Origin: Gammaproteobacteria bacterium
Lineage (GTDB): Bacteria > Pseudomonadota > Gammaproteobacteria > Pseudomonadales > Azotimanducaceae
Assembly: GCA_002694945.1 (NCBI GenBank)
Contig: NZNP01000029.1
Coordinates: 43,508-49,022, forward strand
Direction of reading: 5' to 3'
Length of the DNA stretch: 5,515 nucleotides
Shown here one piece after another: positions 1 to 5,515 of this stretch. A program made the position numbers and the translations under genes. Numbering within the stretch: position 1 is the stretch's first letter; every line of letters starts with the position of its first letter. Under the pieces are notes generated by a model that saw only the letters and a list, made by a program, of their open reading frames with translations, did not search any database and was not told the origin of the DNA.

Positions 1-507
1 ACCCCAGAGCTGTTCTCTGATGGTCGAACGGATTCCATCAGCGCCAACTAGCAGATCACCTGAGTGATCAATCTTATTCACAGTGAGATTTACTTTATCG
101 ATACTCTCAAAGAACTTCTCAACTCGCGATTCAAGGTGCAAAGTAATGCCAGCTTTGTTCTCCGCAGCACTTACCAGCAGCTTCAGCAAGTCCCCACGAT
201 GAATATGGTAATAGGGGAAACCATAATCTTCGATGGTTTTCCCGCCAAGTATCGATCTCGAAATTAACCGGCCAGTTCGGAAATGCCTTATTTCGGTGCC
301 CCTAGGCATAAAGCCATGGGTCTCAAGCTCGGATTCTAAACCAAGTGAGCATAATACCCTGGTGCAGTTAGGCGACAATTGAACACCCGCGCCGATTTCT
401 CTGAATTCAGAGGTTTGCTCAAATATTTCAACCTGGTGCCCGTCTTCCGCTAAACACAATCCCGCTACAAGTCCACCAATGCCTCCTCCAGCTATCAGTA
501 TTTTCAT
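1..507 (-). CDS. FAD-dependent monooxygenase (aromatic-ring hydroxylase type), N-terminal part
   Basis: The 169 visible codons run open to the window edge, so the 3' part of the gene is missing; family members are usually about 380-420 residues. The N-terminus has the Rossmann dinucleotide fold for FAD: MKILIAGGGIGG (glycines 7-12), and an acidic Glu at residue 30 ending the second strand (EIFEQ). A GAGVQLSPN segment (39-47), HRGDL (103-107, whose Arg contacts FAD in this family) and the DG motif GADGIRS (155-161) follow in the expected order. This is the group A flavoprotein hydroxylase family (salicylate or 4-hydroxybenzoate hydroxylase-like, PF01494), which uses NAD(P)H and O2 to hydroxylate a substrate. 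The substrate cannot be told because the C-terminal domain is absent. Start: the ATG at 507 begins exactly at the FAD strand, and the upstream frame closes at a TGA at 526-528 with no other start. No strong Shine-Dalgarno sequence is visible. Confidence 0.9.
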   Translation of the reverse strand, partial: MKILIAGGGIGGLVAGLCLAEDGHQVEIFEQTSEFREIGAGVQLSPNCTRVLCSLGLESELETHGFMPRGTEIRHFRTGRLISRSILGGKTIEDYGFPYYHIHRGDLLKLLVSAAENKAGITLHLESRVEKFFESIDKVNLTVNKIDHSGDLLVGADGIRSTIREQLWG

Positions 508-693
508 CAGACATTTACCAGATAATCAGCTTAAACCAGAAACGCCAAGTACTGATTAGGCACTCGAGCAAAAAAAGACAGTGATCATCATTTTCTGAAG
601 ATCCCCTAACTTGTTCAAAGCGAATCTATGCCCTCAACACTTAAAGCATGCGTATCTAAAAGGATGAAGACAGTAGAGAACTGAAAATAAGAG

Positions 694-729
694 GGTCAAG
701 CTCTCAAGAACCACCAAGAGAGCATGACC
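694..729 (-). terminator. Stem-loop, probable terminator of the lipoprotein gene
   Basis: Arms at 694-705 and 718-729 pair at 11 of 12 positions (one A-A mismatch) around a 12-nt loop. The structure lies 38 nt beyond the lipoprotein stop codon. Read on the minus strand the second arm is followed by CTCTTATTTTC, a modest U-rich tail. The stem is convincing, but the interrupted tail makes intrinsic termination likely rather than certain. The rest of the 508-767 gap shows no gene or other clear signal. Confidence 0.6.
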
Positions 730-767
730 ATTGTAGATTTTGATCTAACTTTATTTTAACTGGTTAA

Positions 768-1607
768 CTAAATCGGATCAGGCAGGACTCTTATCGGTAC
801 GCCATTCCACAATTGACGATCTGTGCAAGTGACAACTTCAGCCATCGCGTTTTGTATTTCGACTTCATTGTTGTCGTAATTGGCGATTGCTACAGAGGCC
901 TCATCAGAATTTTTGAAGTAGTTGATCCAGTTGAAGTCCTGAGGATAGTTTTCTAAAACTACGTCAGGAACCCCGATAGCGAACCAATAACTATTATCAG
1001 GATTATCGGCTGCATATCGATCCAAAAACGGCATATATTGGTCTCGTACAAAAGACCGAAGCTGTTCAGGACCTTGCCCCTCATTAAAGGAACAAAACAA
1101 ATTATCAACATGATAAGGGGGAGATTCTACATTAAAAGATGCAGGGATATCCTTAGGGATATAAGTTGTATATCCGAAAACATTTACTCCAGATTCTTGA
1201 CCACAATTAAGAACGCCTGGATGCTTCTCTTGCAGGGTAGCATTCCCACCTTTTGCTTGCCATTCCGCCCATCCTTGTTCACTTGCTTCTTTGTCAGGCC
1301 AACGATTTACCCAAAGCGCATCAAAGTCCTCGGATTCCCAATCTCTCGGCCTATATCCAAATGAACGTAAACCTCGCTCAGTCATAGAATCAGCAATTTC
1401 ATTGAAACTTGCGAAATATGCATCACGAGCTTCTTCAGTATAGTTATCTCCAAATTCGCACCAAAGAAACTCATAATAAGCATCTGGTTCGACAGCTGCA
1501 GAACTTGCGGTTGCTGCCTGGTCTGCAGATCCCTCCGTATCTGCAGGCTGGGAGCAGCCTGCTAGGAATCCTGCAAACATAATAAAACATATAAATCGGT
1601 ACAACAT
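768..1607 (-). CDS. Two-domain outer-membrane lipoprotein, function unknown
   Basis: A 279-residue protein with a short lipoprotein signal peptide: a hydrophobic stretch ends in the lipobox LAGC, with lipidated Cys at 18. Ser at +2 predicts outer-membrane sorting. Residues 19-42 are a low-complexity Ala/Ser/Asp linker. Two similar domains follow, about 45-136 and 167-262. Each opens with an aromatic-rich strand carrying a Cys (FLWCEFG, C50; NLFCSFN, C172), continues with a helix, an FGYRP/FAIGVP-like strand, and a strand with W/N (ALWVNRWPDKEAS; NWINYFKNSDEAS), and closes with a second Cys (C135; C261). Cys spacings are 85 and 89, suggesting one disulfide per domain. The alpha/beta pattern recalls dimeric ferredoxin-like folds (NIPSNAP/ABM type), but that is a guess; I do not recognise the family. 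The start is fixed by a strong Shine-Dalgarno sequence just upstream. It is probably monocistronic or a distal gene after thrS, with a 182-nt gap. Confidence 0.85.
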   Translation of the reverse strand: MLYRFICFIMFAGFLAGCSQPADTEGSADQAATASSAAVEPDAYYEFLWCEFGDNYTEEARDAYFASFNEIADSMTERGLRSFGYRPRDWESEDFDALWVNRWPDKEASEQGWAEWQAKGGNATLQEKHPGVLNCGQESGVNVFGYTTYIPKDIPASFNVESPPYHVDNLFCSFNEGQGPEQLRSFVRDQYMPFLDRYAADNPDNSYWFAIGVPDVVLENYPQDFNWINYFKNSDEASVAIANYDNNEVEIQNAMAEVVTCTDRQLWNGVPIRVLPDPI

Positions 1608-1611
1608 GTAA

Positions 1612-1618
1612 ACCTCCT
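1612..1618 (-). promoter_or_regulatory. Strong Shine-Dalgarno site of the lipoprotein gene
   Basis: On the minus strand AGGAGGT lies 4 nt before the ATG at 1607. It is the best ribosome-binding site in the window and settles the start. I see no convincing -35/-10 pair in the 1619-1789 gap, and no strong hairpin after the thrS stop codon, so the gene could be partly fed by read-through from thrS. Confidence 0.85.
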
Positions 1619-1789
1619 CATTTAGTTCCGGGCGTACAGTCTACCGGAAAATGTCGAAGACGGTATTCCGTTAATAGACTTCGAGACCCCAGATATGTGA
1701 AACGCCTCTTGTCCTAGGAAAATTTAAAATAACTTAACCTAGACGGACAGGTCACCTAAACTTTTTGAGCACGAAAAAATTGGCTTGAC

Positions 1790-3694
1790 TCAAGAACCTC
1801 GGGCAGTCGCAACAAAGTCGTCAACAGACATTACGCCCAGGTCATTACCGTTATGGGCACGCACTGAGACCTCGTCATTCGCCATCTCCCGCTCACCTAC
1901 AACCAAAAGATAAGGGACACCTTGTAGCGTGTGCTCACGGATTTTAAAGCCAACTTTTTCATTGCGCAGATCAGAGACCGTTCTGACTCCTTTAGACTTG
2001 AGGCTCTTTTCCACATCCATGACATAGTCAGACTGTTTATCAGTAATGTTCAATATAGCCGCTTGTACAGGAGCCAGCCAAAATGGAAACCTGCCCTCAA
2101 AATGTTCTATCAAGATTCCAGTGAATCGTTCCAACGAGCCAAACAGAGCGCGATGCAGCATAACCGGACGTTTAGTGCGATCGCCGCTTTCATCCACATA
2201 AGTAATATCAAATCGTTCTGGCAAATTCATATCGACCTGTAGTGTGCCGCATTGCCAGTCACGACCGATCGCATCACGTAGGACAAATTCTAACTTGGGA
2301 CCGTAAAATGCACCCTCGCCTGGATAAAGCACATATTTGAGGCCCATCACATTTAGGGCGTTGCTTAATGCTCCTTCTAGCTTGTCCCAAATTTCATCAC
2401 TACCGATTCGCTTTTCTGGCCGGGTAGATAACTTAATAACGACGTCCTCAAAACCAAAATCCTTATATATATCCAAAACAAGAGCAACGACCTCAATACA
2501 CTCCTGCTCCATCTGCTCTTCGGTACAATAGATATGCGCGTCATCTTGTGTAAAGTGTCGAACCCGCATCAAGCCATGGAGCGCTCCAGATGGTTCATAG
2601 CGATGCACCTTGCCAAATTCTGCCATGCGCAAGGGCAAGTCACGATAACTCTTTAACCCCTGAGCAAACATTGACACCGAGCCAGGACAATTCATGGGCT
2701 TCAAGGCAAAGACACGTTCGTCTTCTGTCTGAGTCGAGAACATATTCTCTCTATAATTGAACCAATGGCCCGACGTTTCCCACAAACTCCTGTCCATAAC
2801 ATCAGGCGTATTGACCTCTACATACCCCGCTTCATCCTGACGCTTACGCATGTACTCTAATAACTGACGGAATAGTGTCCAACCCTTCGGGTGCCAGAAA
2901 ACCGAACCAGGGGCTTCATCACTGAAATGAAAGAGATCCAGTTGACGGCCAAGCTTACGATGATCCCGCTTTTCGGCCTCTTCCAAACGATAAAGATGAG
3001 CCTTTAATTCATTCTTGTCTCGCCACGCAGTACCGTAGATCCGTTGCAACATTTCGTTGTCAGAGTTACCGCGCCAATAAGCACCAGCCAAACTCATTAG
3101 TTTAAAGGCTTTGGGCAATTTGCCCGTGCTTGGTAGGTGCGGCCCCCGACAGACGTCGAACCAATCACCCTGCCGGTAAACTGAGACTTCATCACCCTCT
3201 GGGATAATGTCCTGTATGATCTCAACTTTATAGTTTTCGCCGAGTTCACTAAATCTATTAATCGCTCTGTTACGCTCCCAGATTTCACGTTCTATCGGAA
3301 GATCCCTACCAACAATTTCTCGCATTCGATCCTCGATTCTTTCTAGATCGTCAGGCGAAAACGGTTCTGACCGGGCAAAGTCATAGTAGAATCCATCTTC
3401 AATCGCAGGACCGATCGTCACCTGCGTGCCCGGAAAGAGCTCTTGAACTGCCTGCGCCATCACATGAGCTGCATCGTGGCGTATGAGTTCTAAAGCCTCT
3501 TCACTCTTAGAAGTAATAATCGCGACTTTCGCGTCATGTTCAATTGAAAAGGACGTATCAACCAGCTGACCGTCGACATTACCTGCTAGGGCCGCTTTGG
3601 CGAGCCCAGCACCGATGTCAGCGGCAATATCATATACAGTAATCGCTTGCTGATAATCACGTGAAGTTCCATCGGGGAGGGTAATGCTCGGCAT
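1790..3694 (-). CDS. thrS: Threonyl-tRNA synthetase
   Basis: Cytoplasmic class II synthetase (EC 6.1.1.3) that charges tRNA-Thr. The 634 residues match the full bacterial length (E. coli 642). Domains in order: TGS (1-61), editing domain and SAD (about 65-225), catalytic core (about 240-530), anticodon-binding domain (about 540-634). Editing-site residues H73, H77, C182 and H186 are all present, so mischarged serine should be hydrolysed. The zinc ligands are C336 (NCPG), H387 (QDDAH) and H514 (VMLHR). Motif 2 Arg is R365 and motif 3 Arg is R523 (GSLERF). Start choice: ATG at 3694 gives MPSITLPDG, aligning with the E. coli MPVITLPDG start; the frame stays open to a TTG at 3727, but those 11 residues look like leader. 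An AAGAGAG element sits 7 nt before the ATG. Motif 2 reads HRYEPSG instead of the E. coli HRNEPSG. No infC follows. Confidence 0.98.
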   Translation of the reverse strand: MPSITLPDGTSRDYQQAITVYDIAADIGAGLAKAALAGNVDGQLVDTSFSIEHDAKVAIITSKSEEALELIRHDAAHVMAQAVQELFPGTQVTIGPAIEDGFYYDFARSEPFSPDDLERIEDRMREIVGRDLPIEREIWERNRAINRFSELGENYKVEIIQDIIPEGDEVSVYRQGDWFDVCRGPHLPSTGKLPKAFKLMSLAGAYWRGNSDNEMLQRIYGTAWRDKNELKAHLYRLEEAEKRDHRKLGRQLDLFHFSDEAPGSVFWHPKGWTLFRQLLEYMRKRQDEAGYVEVNTPDVMDRSLWETSGHWFNYRENMFSTQTEDERVFALKPMNCPGSVSMFAQGLKSYRDLPLRMAEFGKVHRYEPSGALHGLMRVRHFTQDDAHIYCTEEQMEQECIEVVALVLDIYKDFGFEDVVIKLSTRPEKRIGSDEIWDKLEGALSNALNVMGLKYVLYPGEGAFYGPKLEFVLRDAIGRDWQCGTLQVDMNLPERFDITYVDESGDRTKRPVMLHRALFGSLERFTGILIEHFEGRFPFWLAPVQAAILNITDKQSDYVMDVEKSLKSKGVRTVSDLRNEKVGFKIREHTLQGVPYLLVVGEREMANDEVSVRAHNGNDLGVMSVDDFVATARGS

Positions 3695-3744
3695 AAAATT
3701 TCTCTCTTTCAGTGGCGACCCAAACAAGAGGCCGCATGGTTTTA

Positions 3745-3822
3745 GTGTTTATTGTATTACTCTTTTTAGATAACTAATTGCTCGGAGTTAAAGAATTACA
3801 ACTACGCTGGTAGCAAATTATA
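3745..3822 (-). promoter_or_regulatory. thrS: Candidate promoter region for thrS
   Basis: The 145-nt gap between the carbonic anhydrase stop codon and the thrS start is AT-rich and holds two -10-like hexamers on the minus strand: a perfect TATAAT at 3822-3817 and a TACAAT at 3756-3751. Neither has a good -35 at 16-18 nt, so the exact start point is uncertain. The gap length supports independent transcription of thrS. No tRNA-Thr-mimicking operator like that of E. coli thrS could be recognised by eye. Confidence 0.35.
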
Positions 3823-3839
3823 ACTCATTTGCACACCAC

Positions 3840-4319
3840 TTAATGCGATATATAAGGTAGAGAGGAGTGGTGCAATATGATGCGTAAACGCCCTAATTCA
3901 TCTTTTTTGTAACCCCAGCTTTTGTCGACCTTCGTGACCACGCCATTTTTGTCCGTAAAACTCACATTGCCCATCCAGAGGGCTATTTCTCCGTCGACAA
4001 AACTGTTGCCAGACGTTGACTCAACCTGCCGCCAGCTCTTAAGACCAAAACCACGGTCCTGAGGAAATTTCTCGTTATGCCCGACAAAATATGACAAAGC
4101 ACCCTCTCGTGTCGGTCGGAAAGTCTGCTCACCGCTCGCCATCGTCGGCTTAAAAAGCACTGGGCCGAGATCATAACCATACGCAACATCCAACGTTTCA
4201 CTCGCCAGTTTTATTGCAGCTTCGATCCCCTCATTATCAAAAGCACTTGAAATTCCGACGAGCGCATCTCCCCAAAATCTCCGGGCTGAATCAAGGTCCT
4301 GTTCATTTATCGGACGCAT
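3840..4319 (-). CDS. Iota-class carbonic anhydrase (COG4337-like)
   Basis: A 159-residue protein with a SnoaL/CaMKII-association-type alpha+beta fold, predicted to interconvert CO2 and bicarbonate. Family hallmarks in order: an N-terminal helix (DSARRFWGDALVGISSAF), YDLGPVLFKPT (49-59), FRPTREGALSYFVG (67-80), a central MGNVSFTD strand (116-123), and the C-terminal signature HHSSLPY (150-156). T59, Y77 and S152 have the same spacing (18 and 93 residues) as the Thr106, Tyr124 and Ser199 that I recall for the metal-free Anabaena enzyme. Start: the frame is open back to 4469, but that extension overlaps the upstream gene and looks non-natural; the ATG at 4319 starts just before the conserved helix and has AGCGGA 6 nt upstream. 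With this start there is no signal peptide, so the enzyme would be cytoplasmic, whereas many bacterial relatives are exported. Relatives are often mislabelled phosphoribosyl-AMP cyclohydrolase. Family call is firm; activity and start are inferred. Confidence 0.87.
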   Translation of the reverse strand: MRPINEQDLDSARRFWGDALVGISSAFDNEGIEAAIKLASETLDVAYGYDLGPVLFKPTMASGEQTFRPTREGALSYFVGHNEKFPQDRGFGLKSWRQVESTSGNSFVDGEIALWMGNVSFTDKNGVVTKVDKSWGYKKDELGRLRIILHHSSLPYISH

Positions 4320-4368
4320 TCGTGTTCCGCTTAAACTGATTAACTGCGAATGGTTGAAGGCCGCTAGA

Positions 4369-4698
4369 TCAAAGCATCTTTTCCACAGCCTGCGCATCTC
4401 TTTCATCGACCTCGCTGGGAGGAGGATTTTCTTCAGCACGCTGGACTTGCTGATTTCGAAGTTCATCAACTGTAGGCTGCTCTATTCTCGCACGATTACT
4501 TGCAGGCCTGAGCTCTTCGTAAGTGTCTGCTTCTATATCGCGTCGTTCCGAAGAAAGTACAACTTCCACTCCTTTCAACCCTTCCACTCTACCTATTGGT
4601 CGAGTGTTATCTGACCTCTCGGCTGGATCTACTTCAGGACTTTCAATTGGTTTTGGGGATACTTCAGGCGTCTTTCCGTAACCGCTGATTTCAGGCAC
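4369..4698 (-). CDS. Hypothetical Pro/Glu-rich disordered protein
   Basis: A 109-residue hydrophilic protein with no signal peptide or membrane segment. The first 45 residues are rich in Pro, Glu and Ser (TPEV and SPEV repeated 13 residues apart), then a more structured VEGLKGVEVVLSSERRD stretch, then a Glu/Arg/Gln-rich tail ending in DAQAVEKML. It looks intrinsically disordered with a short helical part. I do not recognise a family. Start: GTG at 4698, preceded by AAGAG about 6 nt upstream; the frame closes upstream at a TAG at 4717-4719, so the protein cannot extend by more than 6 codons. A good -10 hexamer about 33 nt upstream supports it. The stop lies 49 nt before the carbonic anhydrase start on the same strand, so the two are probably co-transcribed. 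That it is a real gene rests on its promoter, length and natural-looking composition, not on homology. Confidence 0.6.
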   Translation of the reverse strand: MPEISGYGKTPEVSPKPIESPEVDPAERSDNTRPIGRVEGLKGVEVVLSSERRDIEADTYEELRPASNRARIEQPTVDELRNQQVQRAEENPPPSEVDERDAQAVEKML

Positions 4699-4730
4699 TT
4701 TTTTCTCTTGAACTTTCTATAGACTCGCTG

Positions 4731-4760
4731 ATTATATAACACATAAAGATTTTCCGATAA
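4731..4760 (-). promoter_or_regulatory. Probable sigma-70 promoter for the 109-aa gene and carbonic anhydrase
   Basis: On the minus strand a perfect TATAAT (4736-4731) is preceded after 18 nt by TTATCG (4760-4755), a weak match to TTGACA. Transcription would start near 4724, giving a leader of about 25 nt before the GTG at 4698. The position fits the start codon well; the -35 is poor. Confidence 0.45.
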
Positions 4761-4921
4761 GCGTTAGCTAGCCATCAAATTCTTCTGGTCTCTGGAAGCT
4801 CCGCCCTAGGACCTCCAATAGAGAAGCGGAAGCCGCACTTGTTTTTTGCAGCTTTTAACTTACTGCCGTTCTGCAAAGGAACCAAGGTCAACACTATGAT
4901 CATTCTTAAAAATCTTAGTTA

Positions 4922-4958
4922 TGACTCCTAACGGTGCGCAACGCATTGAAGAGGTGCA
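4922..4958 (+). promoter_or_regulatory. Two NtrC-like enhancer sites
   Basis: The 17-bp stretch 4942-4958 fits the NtrC pattern TGCACTANNNTGGTGCA with GCA in the left half and a complete GGTGCA right half. A second, weaker one at 4922-4938 keeps GGTGC on the right but has a degenerate left half. Their centres are 20 bp apart (two helical turns) and lie about 116 and 136 bp upstream of the predicted sigma-54 start point, the normal distance for an enhancer-binding activator. The activator could be NtrC or another family member. Confidence 0.4.
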
Positions 4959-4999
4959 AAAGCCTTGTTAATTCATCTCTGAAATTATCTTCTCATAAC

Positions 5000-5033
5000 C
5001 AAGCCCACTGAAAATGCGGACTCGCTGGGCTTG
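5000..5033. repeat. 8-bp inverted repeat next to the sigma-54 promoter
   Basis: Arms CAAGCCCA (5000-5007) and TGGGCTTG (5026-5033) are perfect complements around an 18-nt spacer. The repeat ends 6 bp before the -24 element. No T run follows, so it is not a standard terminator. It could be a dimeric regulator's operator. Confidence 0.55.
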
Positions 5034-5039
5034 TGATGC

Positions 5040-5055
5040 TGGCACGAGACTTGCT
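5040..5055 (+). promoter_or_regulatory. Sigma-54 (RpoN) -24/-12 promoter
   Basis: TGGCACG, a 4-nt spacer, then TTGCT: every consensus position of the sigma-54 promoter (TGGCACG-N4-TTGCW) is met, with correct GG-to-GC spacing. Transcription should start near 5066, about 24 nt before the ATG at 5090. It requires RpoN and an ATP-dependent enhancer-binding protein, consistent with the candidate sites upstream. Confidence 0.85.
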
Positions 5056-5089
5056 TTGTAACGGGCATTTACACTCAAGGTAATTAGAT

Positions 5090-5515
5090 ATGCTTAAGCT
5101 TTTGATAATCGCTGTTGTATTAGCAGCCACCTCGCCCCTCACTATAGCTGACTCACTTCTTAGCTCTTCGAACAATTATTCGGAGATGTATTCAGAAAAT
5201 TTGATTAGGTCTAATCTACAAAATATTTTAAAAACTCAAATCCGGTCTATAAGACTGAACACCGAATCACGTATGGAACAAATTCTCAAAGACAACGAAA
5301 AAAAACTATCTCGTAAAACTGAGAAAGCGCTGAGACAAGAATACGATCAGAAACCCGCAGAATCATCGGATCAGATTGAGACAGTCCGCGATAACAACAT
5401 CCGCCCCCGCGCGCTGCAAATGGTCACGGCCTCCCGAACCAGAGAGGACGCCCACGCAATAGAGGCCCAATTGTTTGCCCACGCGCATATCCAACGCCCC
5501 GTCTCCGACCATTAA
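5090..5515 (+). CDS. Small exported helical protein under sigma-54 control, function unknown
   Basis: A 141-residue protein. Residues 1-20 are a clear signal peptide (MLKLL, a hydrophobic core, then likely cleavage after T-I-A), so it is exported to the periplasm or beyond; there is no lipobox. Residues 30-90 are charged, Lys/Glu/Arg/Asn-rich and probably helical. The start is supported by AAGG 9 nt before the ATG and by the sigma-54 promoter giving a short leader. I recognise no family. Oddity: from residue 92 on the frame lies exactly antisense to a HAD hydrolase gene, and GC jumps from about 37% (codons 1-91) to about 59%. The last 50 residues are therefore probably not ancestral to this protein; an original stop may have been lost. 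The stop codon TAA is the last three bases of the window. Confidence 0.6.
   Translation: MLKLLIIAVVLAATSPLTIADSLLSSSNNYSEMYSENLIRSNLQNILKTQIRSIRLNTESRMEQILKDNEKKLSRKTEKALRQEYDQKPAESSDQIETVRDNNIRPRALQMVTASRTREDAHAIEAQLFAHAHIQRPVSDH
5363..5515 (-). CDS. HAD-superfamily hydrolase (phosphoglycolate-phosphatase-like), C-terminal fragment
   Basis: Fifty codons, open at the right window edge and closed by TGA at 5363-5365, encode the C-terminal end of a HAD phosphatase. It begins LMVGDGALDM, the HAD motif IV (GD followed four residues later by D) whose acidic residues bind Mg2+, and continues with a helix (RVGKQLGL), a strand with small residues (YCVGVLSGSGG), a helix (RDHLQRAGA) and the final strand DVVIADCLNLI. 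This order is that of Gph/PpaX-type phosphatases acting on small phosphorylated substrates in the cytoplasm. The catalytic Asp motif I and the cap domain lie outside the window, so the substrate is unknown. Its whole visible length overlaps the small exported-protein gene on the other strand, in exact codon register. No terminator is visible beyond its stop codon. Confidence 0.85.
   Translation of the reverse strand, partial: LMVGDGALDMRVGKQLGLYCVGVLSGSGGRDHLQRAGADVVIADCLNLIR

Larger units (their letters stand above)
4761..5089. other. Intergenic region between divergent genes
   Basis: No ORF here has a convincing start and composition, and no tRNA or known small-RNA signature was recognised. 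The right half holds the sigma-54 regulatory sites listed separately. A short GCGG-AAG-CCGC hairpin followed by a T run (4826-4846, plus strand) resembles a terminator, but no plus-strand gene lies upstream of it, so it either ends an unseen transcript or is chance. Confidence 0.6.

Noticed and set aside
64..267. 67-aa plus-strand open frame
   Set aside because: It is wholly antisense to the motif-bearing FAD monooxygenase and shows no start signal or recognisable features.
1038..1364. 108-aa plus-strand open frame
   Set aside because: Antisense to the lipoprotein gene; composition is rich in Arg, Ile, Phe and Cys as expected of a shadow frame.
1779..1800. CTTG-AGT-CAAG mini-hairpin with T run at the end of thrS
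   Set aside because: Only 4 bp of AT-containing stem, overlapping the stop codon; too weak to call a terminator.
3695..3727. N-terminal extension of thrS from a TTG start at 3727
   Set aside because: The extra 11 residues have no counterpart in ThrRS proteins, and the ATG at 3694 gives the conserved MPxITLPDG start with a reasonable ribosome-binding site.
3983..4201. 72-aa minus-strand open frame
   Set aside because: Out-of-frame shadow within the carbonic anhydrase gene, with Met/Arg/Cys/Trp-rich composition.
4354..4614. 86-aa plus-strand open frame
   Set aside because: Antisense to the 109-aa gene and the carbonic anhydrase leader; no ribosome-binding site and unnatural Phe/Ser/Cys-rich composition.
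4826..4846. Small GC hairpin followed by a T run, terminator-like on the plus strand
   Set aside because: The stem is only 4 bp and no plus-strand gene lies upstream to be terminated.
4993..5175. 60-aa minus-strand open frame
   Set aside because: It covers the sigma-54 promoter and the signal-peptide region of the plus-strand gene and has no recognisable features.

Overview
The window reads as a chromosomal segment of a Gram-negative bacterium, most likely a proteobacterium. The evidence is a 634-residue bacterial threonyl-tRNA synthetase, a lipobox lipoprotein with Ser at +2, and a textbook sigma-54 (-24/-12) promoter. Low-to-moderate GC and the mix of genes suggest an environmental, possibly marine, gammaproteobacterium, but lineage is an inference: the synthetase carries HRYEPSG in motif 2, where E. 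coli has HRNEPSG.

Layout, left to right. (1) 1-507, minus: the N-terminal 169 residues of an FAD-dependent aromatic-ring-hydroxylase-type monooxygenase, cut by the window edge. (2) 508-767: intergenic, with a stem-loop that probably ends the next gene. (3) 768-1607, minus: a 279-aa lipoprotein of unknown function made of two related domains of about 90 residues, each bracketed by two cysteines. (4) 1790-3694, minus: thrS. (5) 3840-4319, minus: a 159-aa protein with the full signature of iota-class carbonic anhydrase. (6) 4369-4698, minus: a 109-aa Pro/Glu-rich, probably disordered protein of unknown function, with its own promoter, 49 nt upstream of the carbonic anhydrase. (7) 4699-5089: a 391-nt divergent region. 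Its left end carries the minus-strand promoter. Its right end carries an excellent sigma-54 promoter, an 8-bp inverted repeat just upstream, and two NtrC-like half-site pairs about 115-135 bp upstream of the predicted start point. (8) 5090-5515, plus: a small exported protein driven by that promoter. (9) 5363-5515, minus: the C-terminal 50 residues of a HAD-superfamily (phosphoglycolate-phosphatase-like) hydrolase, overlapping the 3' third of gene 8 on the opposite strand, codon against codon.

How the genes relate. Genes 5 and 6 may form a two-gene unit. thrS probably has its own promoter in the 145-nt gap, and it is not followed by infC as in E. coli. The lipoprotein has a near-perfect Shine-Dalgarno sequence. 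The right end is the most unusual part: a sigma-54-controlled secreted protein reads straight into the antisense of a GC-richer phosphatase gene, so its last 50 residues are the mirror of that gene. No RNA genes, CRISPR arrays, insertion sequences or tRNAs were seen.
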